A stretch of 64,000 nt of DNA from Pedobacter hiemivivus. GTDB lineage: Bacteria > Bacteroidota > Bacteroidia > Sphingobacteriales > Sphingobacteriaceae. The stretch is taken from NCBI RefSeq assembly GCF_004331685.1, contig NZ_SJSM01000003.1:124001-188000 (forward strand), in the 5' to 3' direction. Of this stretch, positions 7,020-14,955 are shown piece after piece (position 1 is the first letter of the stretch; each line of letters starts with the position of its first letter). A program made the position numbers and the translations under genes. A model generated the notes under the pieces. It saw nothing but the letters and a program-made list of their open reading frames with translations. It was not told where the DNA came from and ran no database searches.

Positions 7020-7661
7020 TTAAGCGTTCTTTACCAAAATAGATTCCAGCACGTTTGCTGCATCTTCACATTTGTCTGTAGCCAATTCTAAAGTCTGCAG
7101 TACTTCTTTTTGTTTAATTAGTTCGATGGCGTTAGTCTCGAATTCAAACAAACGGGCAATAGCAAGGTTACAAACGTAGTCAGCCTGGTTTTCACCGCTG
7201 TTGATACGTACGCAGGCATCAGCAATAACACGAATGTTTTTAAAGCTTCTTAATTCTTTAATTGCTTTGTCCAAATCGGTACACATTTCCACTAAAAGTT
7301 CTGCAAGTTTGATCATTGCATCACCAATGTGAGTTACGTTATATAATTCTATATTGCTTGCCGAAGCGTGAATATAATCTGCAATATCATCAACAGCACT
7401 AGCTAGTGCGTGAATATCCTCTCTGTCGAAAGGAGTGATAAAGTTTTTACTTAATTCAAGAAAAATTGAATGGGTAATGTCGTCACCAACATGTTCCAGA
7501 CGTTCTACCTCCTTAATGTATTCTTTTCTTTTCTCCAGGTCTGTTGCGCTCAATGCAAGCAAAAGGGCCTGAGAAATTTTTAATACGTTGCTTCCTGCCT
7601 GCTCAAATAGGGGTTGGAATTTCTTGTCTTTCGGGGTAAAGAACTTAAAAATGCTATTCAT
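7020..7661 (-). CDS. DUF47 / PhoU-like phosphate transport partner
   Basis: A 213-residue soluble, helical protein of the DUF47 family (TIGR00153), related to PhoU. It opens with IFKFFTPKDKKFQPLFEQAG and has the PhoU-like acidic helices (VERLEHVGDDITHSIF, DREDIHALASAVDDIADYI) that hold metal clusters in PhoU structures. These proteins are almost always encoded with a PiT transporter and are thought to control its activity from the cytoplasm. It is the first gene of the operon, with a promoter and Pho-box-like repeats directly upstream. Confidence 0.9.
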   Translation of the reverse strand: MNSIFKFFTPKDKKFQPLFEQAGSNVLKISQALLLALSATDLEKRKEYIKEVERLEHVGDDITHSIFLELSKNFITPFDREDIHALASAVDDIADYIHASASNIELYNVTHIGDAMIKLAELLVEMCTDLDKAIKELRSFKNIRVIADACVRINSGENQADYVCNLAIARLFEFETNAIELIKQKEVLQTLELATDKCEDAANVLESILVKNA

Positions 7662-7680
7662 ATTAATTTAAAATATGATG

Positions 7681-7688
7681 CAAAAGTA
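7681..7688 (-). promoter_or_regulatory. -7 promoter element of the DUF47-pit operon
   Basis: On the minus strand TACTTTTG is an exact TAnnTTTG element, 19 bases before the DUF47 ATG. The Pho-box-like repeats lie just upstream, about where a -33 element would be. Confidence 0.7.
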
Positions 7689-7697
7689 TGAGTGCAA

Positions 7698-7723
7698 TGT
7701 TAAGTTAGTGTTAAGTGTTAACA
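7698..7723 (-). promoter_or_regulatory. Candidate Pho box (three TTAACA repeats)
   Basis: Read on the minus strand, TTAACA occurs three times in 26 bases; the last two are 11 bp apart, and the first two 7 bp apart. PhoB/PhoP-family regulators bind direct repeats of this kind with about 11-bp periodicity, and the Bacillus PhoP consensus is close to TTAACA. The position overlaps the -33 region of the promoter, and a PhoR-like kinase gene is adjacent. Confidence 0.6.
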
Positions 7724-7747
7724 TATTTTTTAAAATAGAAGCAGCTG

Positions 7748-8773
7748 TTAACCAATCTTTTCAAGTGTAAAGGCAAAGGTTGTTCCAATTTGCAAGGTAC
7801 TTCTTACGGATATGATTTGCTCGTGAGCCTCTAAAATATGCTTTACAATGGCTAATCCAAGCCCTGTACCGCCTTCTTCTCTTGATCTGTGAGAATCTAT
7901 TCTGTAGAAACGTTCGAACAAACGTGCGAGGTGTTTTTCATCAATACCAATTCCATCATCTGTTACCTCAATTAGGTACTGGTCATGCAATTCAAAGATT
8001 TTTATTGCAGTATTGCCATGTTCTCTACCGTATTTTAAGGAATTGTGGATGAGATTGATCAGTACTTGCCTGATTTTTTCACGGTCAGCCTTAACATAAG
8101 CAGGGTGCGTATATTTGTCTTTAAAAGATAGCGTGATGTGTCTTTTCTTTGCGGTGTCTTCCAGCCCTTCCATCACTTCTCTGGCGAGCGGTACAAAGTC
8201 GAATCGCTCGTAATTAATAGGGATCTCACCGGTTTCAAGTTTCGAGATAGAATCCAGATCGTCGATCAGATAACTTAACCGCTCAACGTTCTTTTCGGCT
8301 TTGCCTAGAAACTTAACAGCTGTTTCTGGGTCGTCTACTAAGCAGTCCTTTAGTGTTTCTATATAGCCTTGTATGGCAAATAACGGAGTTTTAAATTCGT
8401 GAGATACGTTGGATAAGAATTCTCTTCTAAACTGTTCTTGTTTTTTCAGGACCTCAATCTCTCTTTTCTTGGCACCAGCCCATTCTTTTACTTCCTGCTC
8501 CACATCGTTGATAGGGTCGGAGCTTACATATTCACCTAAAGCGTCTTTTAAATCTTTACCTAACTTCAAATTGTGGATCATTTTATAGATCAGCACTATT
8601 TTCGAGTAAATGTATTTCTCGATCAGATAATAAAAGACAGCAAAGCTGGTAATGAAAGTTACCGCAAAGGAAACCAGCATATAATATAAGTCCTTTTGAA
8701 AATAGAAATTAACCAAACCTATAGAAAGGCCCACTGCGAAAGCAGTAATTAACACCAATATACTTAATTTCAT
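7748..8773 (-). CDS. PhoR-like sensor histidine kinase
   Basis: A 341-residue membrane kinase with two close N-terminal membrane helices (about 4-24 and 30-52), no large periplasmic domain, then a linker, a HisKA domain and a HATPase domain. The phosphoacceptor motif is FLSNVSHEFKTPL at about residue 120. ATP-lid motifs are IHNSLKYG (N box), VTDDGIGID and GGTGLGLAIVKHI. This arrangement matches the PhoR/ResE group. It lies upstream of and in the same direction as the phosphate uptake operon, which supports a phosphate-sensing role, but no response regulator is next to it. A 10-bp palindrome AGCACGTGCT lies just upstream at 8795-8804. Confidence 0.85.
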   Translation of the reverse strand: MKLSILVLITAFAVGLSIGLVNFYFQKDLYYMLVSFAVTFITSFAVFYYLIEKYIYSKIVLIYKMIHNLKLGKDLKDALGEYVSSDPINDVEQEVKEWAGAKKREIEVLKKQEQFRREFLSNVSHEFKTPLFAIQGYIETLKDCLVDDPETAVKFLGKAEKNVERLSYLIDDLDSISKLETGEIPINYERFDFVPLAREVMEGLEDTAKKRHITLSFKDKYTHPAYVKADREKIRQVLINLIHNSLKYGREHGNTAIKIFELHDQYLIEVTDDGIGIDEKHLARLFERFYRIDSHRSREEGGTGLGLAIVKHILEAHEQIISVRSTLQIGTTFAFTLEKIG

Positions 8774-8845
8774 CCCTAATAAATTTACAGTAAGAGCACG
8801 TGCTTAGACTGAGAGCAATTTACAAGATATATTTAAAATTGTGTG

Positions 8846-9493
8846 TTAAATTTTTCCTTCGCACTCATTATAAAATTGCTCCAGGTAAATTAGCATGAAA
8901 TCATGGCGTTTTTGGGCAATCTTTTTACCTGCGGCGGTCTTCATCAGGTCTTTCAGTAATAGCAGTTTTTCGTAGAAATGATTTATGGTTGGGCCATTTG
9001 AGTTTTTATAGGCTTCCTTGCTCATGTTGAGCTCTGGTTTTATTTCAGGATCATATAAAATTCTGTTTTTATACCCTCCATAAGTAAAAGCACGGGCAAT
9101 TCCGATGGCACCAATGGCATCTAGTCTGTCTGCATCCTGAACCACGTCCAGCTCAATAGATTTAAAAGTGACTTCGCCTAAACTGGCTTTGTAACTTAAG
9201 TTTCTGATGATTTGCTGTACGTGCTCAATAATGGAAGGCTCGAGGCTAAGCGAAGTTAAAAAGTCGCCAGCTATTCTTGGTCCAATTTCTTCATCGCCAT
9301 TGTTAAATTTAGCATCTGCAATATCATGGAGTAGCGCTGCAAGTGCAACAATTAACTCATCAGCTTTTTCAGTAGCATTAATACCTACTGCGTTTTTATA
9401 AACGCGTTCTATATGAAACCAGTCGTGACCGGCCTCGGCATTCGCTAGAGTTTGTTTAACAAATTGTATGGTTTTTTCTATGATTTGCTTCAT
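8846..9493 (-). CDS. HD-domain phosphohydrolase
   Basis: A 215-residue cytoplasmic protein of the HD superfamily (YedJ/YpgQ-like). Metal and active-site residues are visible in order: H in HDWFHIERV (about residue 23), the HD pair in ALLHDIADAKF (about 57), and the terminal D in VQDADRLDAIG (about 127). Related proteins hydrolyse nucleotides or pyrophosphate, but the substrate here cannot be read from sequence. The start is supported by an exact -7 element at 9508-9515, 14 bases upstream. It is separated from the kinase gene by 72 bases and may be cotranscribed with it. Confidence 0.87.
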   Translation of the reverse strand: MKQIIEKTIQFVKQTLANAEAGHDWFHIERVYKNAVGINATEKADELIVALAALLHDIADAKFNNGDEEIGPRIAGDFLTSLSLEPSIIEHVQQIIRNLSYKASLGEVTFKSIELDVVQDADRLDAIGAIGIARAFTYGGYKNRILYDPEIKPELNMSKEAYKNSNGPTINHFYEKLLLLKDLMKTAAGKKIAQKRHDFMLIYLEQFYNECEGKI

Positions 9494-9507
9494 GATTGTG
9501 TTTTTTA

Positions 9508-9515
9508 CAAAGATA
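9508..9515 (-). promoter_or_regulatory. -7 promoter element of the HD hydrolase gene
   Basis: TATCTTTG on the minus strand exactly fits TAnnTTTG and lies 14 bases before the ATG at 9493. Confidence 0.6.
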
Positions 9516-9741
9516 TTGATTCGCGCGAAAGAGATGACTTGCGAATAATGATTATAGGTTTTTTATGTTCTCGTTAAATTGTTTGTCTTTTTGAAAAGAA
9601 TTTTCTCAAAATGTGGAGCGTGTGTATGCCTTTGCGTAAATTACAATTGGTACTAGTTTTTAATTAAGCGAGTTTAATTATGAGGAATGTTTTTGTTCGG
9701 CCAGTAGGGAGGTCTTTGAAAAGAAATAGAATAAATATTAG

Positions 9742-9749
9742 TAATTTTG
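9742..9749 (+). promoter_or_regulatory. -7 promoter element of the toxin-antitoxin locus
   Basis: TAATTTTG fits TAnnTTTG exactly. A TTTG at 9715-9718 is a possible -33 element with a rather long 23-base spacer. The ATG at 9755 is only 5 bases downstream, so the message may be leaderless. Confidence 0.6.
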
Positions 9750-9754
9750 TTACT

Positions 9755-9973
9755 ATGAACACTTTAACTGTTAAAATCAAGGACAAAAAAACCGAAAAGG
9801 AGGTCAAGACTTTTTTGGATGCTTTGGGTTTGACTTATAAAGTAGAATCAACTAATGACGATACTGAATTGATCTCATCTAGCAAAGCTATGGTGAAACA
9901 TCTTGATGCTGCAAAAAATGAAGAGCGAAAAGGCAAAGGGACTAAGGTGCGTCTTGATGATATATGGAAATAA
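9755..9973 (+). CDS. Antitoxin of a YoeB/Txe-type toxin-antitoxin pair
   Basis: A 72-residue protein from ATG 9755 (MNTLTVKIKDKK). The open frame reaches back to 9680, but the promoter at 9742-9749 supports the shorter start. The charged, helical N-terminal half (VKTFLDALGLTYKVE) and lysine-rich tail are typical of Bacteroidota antitoxins found before YoeB-like toxins; this assignment rests mainly on the neighbour. It overlaps the toxin start by 10 bases, so translation is coupled. Because the toxin is frameshifted, the antitoxin may now be a leftover, or may still bind its own operator. Confidence 0.72.
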   Translation: MNTLTVKIKDKKTEKEVKTFLDALGLTYKVESTNDDTELISSSKAMVKHLDAAKNEERKGKGTKVRLDDIWK

Positions 9974-10225
9974 TCTTCATGCCTTCTGCGCTTGCTGATT
10001 TGGAATATTGGAAGAAAAGCGGGGGATATAGGTATTCTTAAGAAAATCAGGGACTTATTGTCAGCCATTGAAATTGCACCATATTCTGGAACAGGGAAGC
10101 CTGAAGCGTTAAAATATAGTTGGAGTGGGTGGTGGTCTAGAAGGATCAACAAAGAACACCGATTGATTTATAAAGTAGAGCAAAATACGATTACCGTTTT
10201 TGCTCTACGATTTCATTATGATTGA
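9964..10225 (+). pseudogene. YoeB/Txe-family mRNA-interferase toxin, frameshifted
   Basis: From ATG 9964 the frame reads MEIIFMPSALADLEYWKKSG, a normal YoeB-family start, then reaches a stop shortly after a run of five G at 10021-10025. The +1-shifted frame then gives the rest of the toxin (DIGILKKIRDLL, APYSGTGKPEALKY, GWWSRRINKEHRLIYKV, HYD terminus). Removing one G would restore a protein of about 86 residues. The YoeB residues (E/R/H core in SRRINKEHRLIYKV and the C-terminal HY) are present. Either the toxin has been inactivated or the sequence carries a homopolymer error. YoeB cleaves mRNA on the ribosome. Confidence 0.85.
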
Positions 10226-10230
10226 TAAGG

Positions 10231-11418
10231 TTATGGTTTAACCGGTCTTTCGTCATCAGGTCTTCTGCTGCCATCATACAATTCGTATTCTAGCATTCGG
10301 CAATCCAGCTTTCCGTTATAAAATTCTACTTTGCGGTCAGCTTTAAGTCCAATCTTTTTAGCGAGATCAGGGTTTCCAGTAAATATATATCCAGAATAAC
10401 CTTTGCAATATTGCTTCATAAAATCACCCATGCGTTTGTAGGTAGCCTCTAATTTAGAGTGAACACCTAGTCGCTCGCCATACTCAGGGTTAAATACAAC
10501 AACACCTTTGCCACCTTCAGGCACCTGAGTATCTGCGAAATCGCATACTTCAAAAGTGATTAGTGTATCTACACCGGCAGTTTTGGCATTTTTGCGACTG
10601 ATATCAACTGCATCGTCCGATAAATCCGTAGCGATGATTTGTAGATCAACGTTTTTGATCACTTGATCTTTTAATATTCTGCGTTCGTTAAAAAACAGTT
10701 GCTCATCATAGCCCATAATGTGCATGAAGCCATAATTCATACGGAATAATCCCGGGCGACGGTTGGTAGCAATTAAGGCAGCCTCAATAGCCAATGTTCC
10801 GGAACCACACATTGGATTTACAAATGGTGTTTTTTGATCCCATTTAGTACTCAATACTACAGCTGCAGCCAATGCTTCAAGCATAGGTGCTTTTCCTGGG
10901 ATCTTCCTGTAGCCATGTTTAGCTAAGGTTTCGCCAGAAGTATCGATAAATATGTCAGCTTCACTGTCTTTCCAGTATAGATGTACTACAGCTTTATTGG
11001 CATCAGAACCCGAATTTGGGCGGATACCTTTTTTCTCTTTAATCCTATCAACTATTGCATCTTTTACCTTTAAGTTGGCAAAAAGTGGAGTGGTAATAGT
11101 TGGGTTATCCACATTTGAAGTCACGGAGAAATAACCTGAAAAATCGATCAATTCTTCCCATGGCATATCTACCATCTCGCGATATAATTCTTCTGGATTA
11201 TTAGCCTTAAAGCTCTTCAAACAGTATAAAATCTGGCTTGCACACCTTAGATTAAGGTTTAGCTTAATACATTCAGACAGGGTGATATTTAATTCTACGC
11301 CTGTAGGGAAATCTCTTACGATTTCATAACCCAGGTCTTTAACCTCCCCTAATAAATAAGGAGAAAGGCGCTTATTGCAGGTTATAATAACCTTACTTTT
11401 TGTGTGGAAAACTTGCAT
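10231..11418 (-). CDS. THUMP-domain rRNA (guanine-N2)-methyltransferase, RlmL-like
   Basis: A 395-residue protein of the RlmL/YcbY N-terminal type. It has an N-terminal ferredoxin-like and THUMP region (about 1-155), then a Rossmann methyltransferase. The SAM-binding and target motifs are FVNPMCGSGTLAIEAALIA (about 200) and the catalytic-loop motif VVFNPEYGERLG (about 310). E. coli RlmL has NPPYG at that loop; NPEYG is, to my knowledge, the common form in Bacteroidota. It probably methylates a guanine in 23S rRNA. It is convergent with the broken toxin gene, with 5 bases between stops. Confidence 0.87.
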   Translation of the reverse strand: MQVFHTKSKVIITCNKRLSPYLLGEVKDLGYEIVRDFPTGVELNITLSECIKLNLNLRCASQILYCLKSFKANNPEELYREMVDMPWEELIDFSGYFSVTSNVDNPTITTPLFANLKVKDAIVDRIKEKKGIRPNSGSDANKAVVHLYWKDSEADIFIDTSGETLAKHGYRKIPGKAPMLEALAAAVVLSTKWDQKTPFVNPMCGSGTLAIEAALIATNRRPGLFRMNYGFMHIMGYDEQLFFNERRILKDQVIKNVDLQIIATDLSDDAVDISRKNAKTAGVDTLITFEVCDFADTQVPEGGKGVVVFNPEYGERLGVHSKLEATYKRMGDFMKQYCKGYSGYIFTGNPDLAKKIGLKADRKVEFYNGKLDCRMLEYELYDGSRRPDDERPVKP

Positions 11419-11490
11419 AATTTATTGTGCGAAGTTATCAATAAAAATATAGAGATTTGAACTTTGTAGTAGAATAAACGAGTATTTGTT

Positions 11491-11859
11491 ATGGAAATAA
11501 AAGGAAAAGTGCATGAAATCGGTGCATTACAACAGGTGAGCGAGACTTTTAAGAAAAGAGACCTGATTATAGAATATGCAGAAAACCCTACTTATCCTGA
11601 ATACATCAGGTTTGAGGCTTTACAAGATAAAACAGCTTTATTTGATAGCTTGAAACAAGGTGATGATATCGAAGTTTCATTCAATCTACGCGGTCGTCCC
11701 TGGACTGATAAAGCCGGAAAAACATCTTATTTTAACAGTTTGGTAGTATGGCGTATCAATGCATTAACACCAGGTGCAGCCGCCGCATCTACTCCAGCAT
11801 ATGCTCCACCAGCTGATTTAAACAGCGCACCGGGCGAGGAAGATGATCTTCCTTTTTAA
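11491..11859 (+). CDS. DUF3127 protein with SSB-like acidic C-terminal tip
   Basis: A 122-residue soluble protein. Residues 1-90 are a beta-rich DUF3127 domain (MEIKGKVHEIGALQQVSETF, FNLRGRPWTDKAGKTSYFNSL), probably OB-fold-like. A flexible alanine/proline linker (about 93-115) leads to the tip GEEDDLPF, which closely resembles the DDDIPF tail of single-strand DNA-binding protein, the docking site for DNA repair partners. A role in DNA metabolism is therefore plausible but unproven. It is a single-gene unit ending at the terminator 11891-11919. Confidence 0.83.
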   Translation: MEIKGKVHEIGALQQVSETFKKRDLIIEYAENPTYPEYIRFEALQDKTALFDSLKQGDDIEVSFNLRGRPWTDKAGKTSYFNSLVVWRINALTPGAAAASTPAYAPPADLNSAPGEEDDLPF

Positions 11860-11890
11860 GAGCTTTTTTAAGTAAACAAATGTACAATTA

Positions 11891-11919
11891 TGCCGGAAAT
11901 ACCTTCCGGCATTTTTTTT
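11891..11919 (+). terminator. Intrinsic terminator of the DUF3127 gene
   Basis: TGCCGGAA and TTCCGGCA form an 8-bp stem around ATACC, followed by eight T. Confidence 0.9.
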
Positions 11920-12057
11920 GACCTAGATTTTTCACAGTATTCTGGAGTTTTATTCAAGATGTTGTAAATCAATAATTTAGTTGTCTATTCTTGTGGAGGT
12001 TTATTTTCAATTGCATAAGTTACTGGTAAATGATTAAAGGTCTTATCAGTAAAATTT

Positions 12058-12319
12058 ATGGATATGAAAGGTGAAATAGCGCTGCCGATTACCGCGGACG
12101 TTAGACAATTAATTGAAACCAGTAGGAATAATGTAGTGGTTGTTGTAAACAGTGAGATTACTTTGTGCAGAAGGTAATAAGGAACAAATTGAACTATTGC
12201 AATTGGATAAGGCTGGAATTAAAGTAGCAGAATATTTAACGGCCTTGCCTTCGCCAGAGCTGTTGCAGCAGAAGCTTCACAAAGCCATTGAGATTGCTAG
12301 AAATAAGCTTTTGAATTAG
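12058..12319 (+). pseudogene. YhcG/DUF1016 nuclease remnant with internal deletion
   Basis: From ATG 12058 the frame gives a YhcG-like N-terminus (ADVRQLIETSRNNVVVVVNSEITL) and then stops after CRR. From about 12160 a different frame gives a YhcG-like C-terminus (LCAEGNKEQIELLQLDKAG, then VAEYLTALPSPELLQQKLH) ending at TAG 12317-12319. Intact family members have about 340 residues with a PD-(D/E)XK nuclease in the middle, so roughly 250 central codons are missing and the two ends are joined out of frame near 12160-12170. It is a dead gene. Confidence 0.82.
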
Positions 12320-12424
12320 CATTAATTACTCCTTGATGTGGTGCTAATGCCGTCAATGCCGTGTTAAAATTTGTTAAATAAGGCGTTTTATGTGAATGCT
12401 TCTTTATTTTTGATTAAATCTATA

Positions 12425-14260
12425 ATGAAGAAAAGGAGCCTTTGGCTAATTACCGGACTAATGACCGTAGCTTTGCTAGGGGTGTTTGTAATGCAATTGT
12501 ATTACATCAGGGAGGCCTATAATCTAAAATCACAACTTTTTGAACAGGATGTACAGCAAGCTTTAAATGCTGTGGTCAATAAGGTGCAAAGGCGTTATGC
12601 TGCGGTTCATATTACTAAAAAAGATTACGAAGTAAGAAAAGACCGGGAACGTGATTTTCGGAATAAGGCACAGCGAATAATTGATTTTAAAGAACAGTTT
12701 AAGGAGCAGGAAATCCGGAGAAAACGCGAACAGCAAAGGAAAGTGATTACTGACCTGAATATGCGCGACAGTATTGTTCGGGTTACTTTCTTGAAGCCAG
12801 AGCTGATTAGTGAAGAGGTATATCAGGAAATTTCGAATGTAAATAACAAAGGGAAGACTTCCCTGCAGGTTCAGGTTGATTTTGGTGTGGATGCCTTTGG
12901 TAATGTGCGTGGGAATGTCAATCAAACTGTTGTGTCTAAAAGATCCTCCACATTTACGTTAGCCCCTGATCATTTGGCAGACAGTATCAGGTACCTCGCT
13001 TACAATCCTCAAAATCTTAATCCGATAACAGTAACGCTGGAAAGAGTGACACCTGAGCTCGCGCTTAAGTTTAGTATAGAGGATAAAACGGCAGTTCAAC
13101 GGTATCTGGAGGGGCTAAAAGAGTTGATGCAGGATACGGTGGCTTTGGAGGGAACCAATTTAAACTATCTGGAAGATGTAGCTAAAGAAATGCGTCAGGT
13201 GTATGTCCCTATTAACCAAAGGGTGTCTATAGATGCTTTGGATACCTTGATTAAAAAGGAATTGCAAGATCGGAATGTGAGTTTAAACTACGATTTCTGG
13301 TTAAAACTGGCGAATAAGGACTCCGTACTTTATCAGAAAGTTTCTAATGCTCAAACAGATATATTGCCCGAAAATACTTACCGAACCACCTTATTTAGTA
13401 ATGAGATCTTTCGTGATCCGGGGATGCTGTACTTATATTTTCCCAACAAAAATTCTTTAATCCTTAGTAATATGTGGGCTACTATGGCCTCTTCTGCGGG
13501 TTTGTTGCTGGTACTGATCTTTATTTTTGCCTATACCATTTACGCGATATTGAAGCAAAAGAAAATTTCTGAAATGAAGACCGACTTCATTAATAATATG
13601 ACCCACGAGTTTAAAACCCCCGTGGCTACCATTATGATTGCCAGTGAGGCACTGAAAGATCCAGAGGTAGTAGCAGATAAAAGCAGAATTAGCAGGCTCG
13701 CTGGTATTATTTACGATGAGAATGTGCGGTTGGGCAATCATATAGAGCGTGTGTTGAGTATTGCCAGACTGGAAAAGAAAGAGCTAAAGTTAGAGCATAA
13801 GGAAGTTAATATCCATGACCTGATTTCGGCTGTGGTGGATAGCATGAGTTTGCAACTGCAAAAGAAAAATGCAAAGGTTACGCTAAACCTAAATGCCAGC
13901 CATTCGATGGTGTATGGGGATGAATTGCATCTTTCCAACGTGTTCTTTAATCTGGTCGACAATGCCAATAAATACAGCGCCAATGACCCTGATATCACGA
14001 TAACAACGAGAAGCACAGATAAAATACTGAATATTGAGATCTCAGATCAAGGTATAGGTATGACCAAGGAACATACCAAGCGTATTTTTGATCAATTTTA
14101 TAGGGTGCCAACAGGCAATTTGCACGACGTGAAAGGCTTCGGTCTCGGGCTTAACTACGTACAGGATATTGTTGAACAAATGAACGGAAGCATAAAAGTG
14201 CTTAGTGAGAAGGATAAAGGGACTACATTTGAGATTAATTTACCACTAAACCACAACTGA
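12425..14260 (+). CDS. Sensor histidine kinase, RprX-like
   Basis: A 611-residue kinase from ATG 12425 (MKKRSLWLITGLM); an upstream ATG at 12371 is less likely because the membrane helix would then be set back. It has an N-terminal membrane helix (about 7-25), a long periplasmic domain with a basic coiled-coil-like stretch (about 65-100), a second helix (about 350-375), HisKA (FINNMTHEFKTPVATIM) and HATPase with NLVDNANKYS, ISDQGIGM and GFGLGLNYV. It phosphorylates the response regulator encoded next; the two genes overlap at ATGA. The signal is unknown. Confidence 0.9.
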   Translation: MKKRSLWLITGLMTVALLGVFVMQLYYIREAYNLKSQLFEQDVQQALNAVVNKVQRRYAAVHITKKDYEVRKDRERDFRNKAQRIIDFKEQFKEQEIRRKREQQRKVITDLNMRDSIVRVTFLKPELISEEVYQEISNVNNKGKTSLQVQVDFGVDAFGNVRGNVNQTVVSKRSSTFTLAPDHLADSIRYLAYNPQNLNPITVTLERVTPELALKFSIEDKTAVQRYLEGLKELMQDTVALEGTNLNYLEDVAKEMRQVYVPINQRVSIDALDTLIKKELQDRNVSLNYDFWLKLANKDSVLYQKVSNAQTDILPENTYRTTLFSNEIFRDPGMLYLYFPNKNSLILSNMWATMASSAGLLLVLIFIFAYTIYAILKQKKISEMKTDFINNMTHEFKTPVATIMIASEALKDPEVVADKSRISRLAGIIYDENVRLGNHIERVLSIARLEKKELKLEHKEVNIHDLISAVVDSMSLQLQKKNAKVTLNLNASHSMVYGDELHLSNVFFNLVDNANKYSANDPDITITTRSTDKILNIEISDQGIGMTKEHTKRIFDQFYRVPTGNLHDVKGFGLGLNYVQDIVEQMNGSIKVLSEKDKGTTFEINLPLNHN

Positions 14261-14955
14261 TGAAAAGAATTTTATTGGTAGAAGATGATCCCAATCTTGG
14301 ATTGCTTTTGCAGGACTACCTTCAATTAAAAGGAAAATTTGATGTAGTACTATGTACTGATGGAGAAGAGGGCTTGAGGGCGTTTAGTAAACAAGAATTT
14401 GACCTTTGTATCCTGGATGTAATGATGCCTAAAAAGGATGGCTTTACATTAGGTAAAGAGATTAGAAAGATCAATCAGGATGTGCCTATAATTTTTGCCA
14501 CAGCTAAAGCCATGATGGAAGATAAAGCTTCTGCTTATGATCTTGGAGGTGATGATTACATTACCAAGCCGTTTAGGATTGAAGAGTTGCTGCTGCGTAT
14601 AAATGCCTTGTTGAAGCGCGTTGCGGTAAAGGAACAAGTTGATCCTGGACCTGCGCAAACACAGTTTCAAATAGGTGATTATACTTTTGATTATACCACC
14701 CAGCTAATCCATTTTAATGGGTTTCAACAAAAACTTTCTACTAAAGAAGCCGAATTGTTGCGTCTGCTTTGTCTTAAAAAGAATGCCGTACTTACCCGTG
14801 AAGAAGCTTTGTTGAGCATTTGGCATGATGATAATTATTTTAATGGTCGTAGTATGGATGTTTTTTTAAGTAAATTGAGGAAGTATTTGCGGGATGACCC
14901 TAAAGTGGAGATCCTTAATGTGCACGGTAAAGGCTACAAATTACTGGTAAACTAG
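14260..14955 (+). CDS. OmpR-family response regulator, RprY-like
   Basis: A 231-residue DNA-binding regulator. The receiver domain (1-120) carries the acidic pocket EDDPN, the phosphoacceptor in LCILDVMMPKKDG (about residue 53) and the conserved lysine in YITKPF (about 104). The C-terminal winged helix (about 130-231) has the recognition segment SMDVFLSKLRKYL. It overlaps the kinase by the ATGA junction and is convergent with the GLPGLI gene, overlapping it by 4 bases at the 3' ends. The adjacent GLPGLI/outer-membrane pair could be a target, but the sequence does not show it. Confidence 0.92.
   Translation: MKRILLVEDDPNLGLLLQDYLQLKGKFDVVLCTDGEEGLRAFSKQEFDLCILDVMMPKKDGFTLGKEIRKINQDVPIIFATAKAMMEDKASAYDLGGDDYITKPFRIEELLLRINALLKRVAVKEQVDPGPAQTQFQIGDYTFDYTTQLIHFNGFQQKLSTKEAELLRLLCLKKNAVLTREEALLSIWHDDNYFNGRSMDVFLSKLRKYLRDDPKVEILNVHGKGYKLLVN

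Noticed and set aside
9680..9754. Upstream extension of the antitoxin
   Set aside because: An exact promoter element at 9742-9749 lies inside it, and the conserved start MNTLTVKIK follows.
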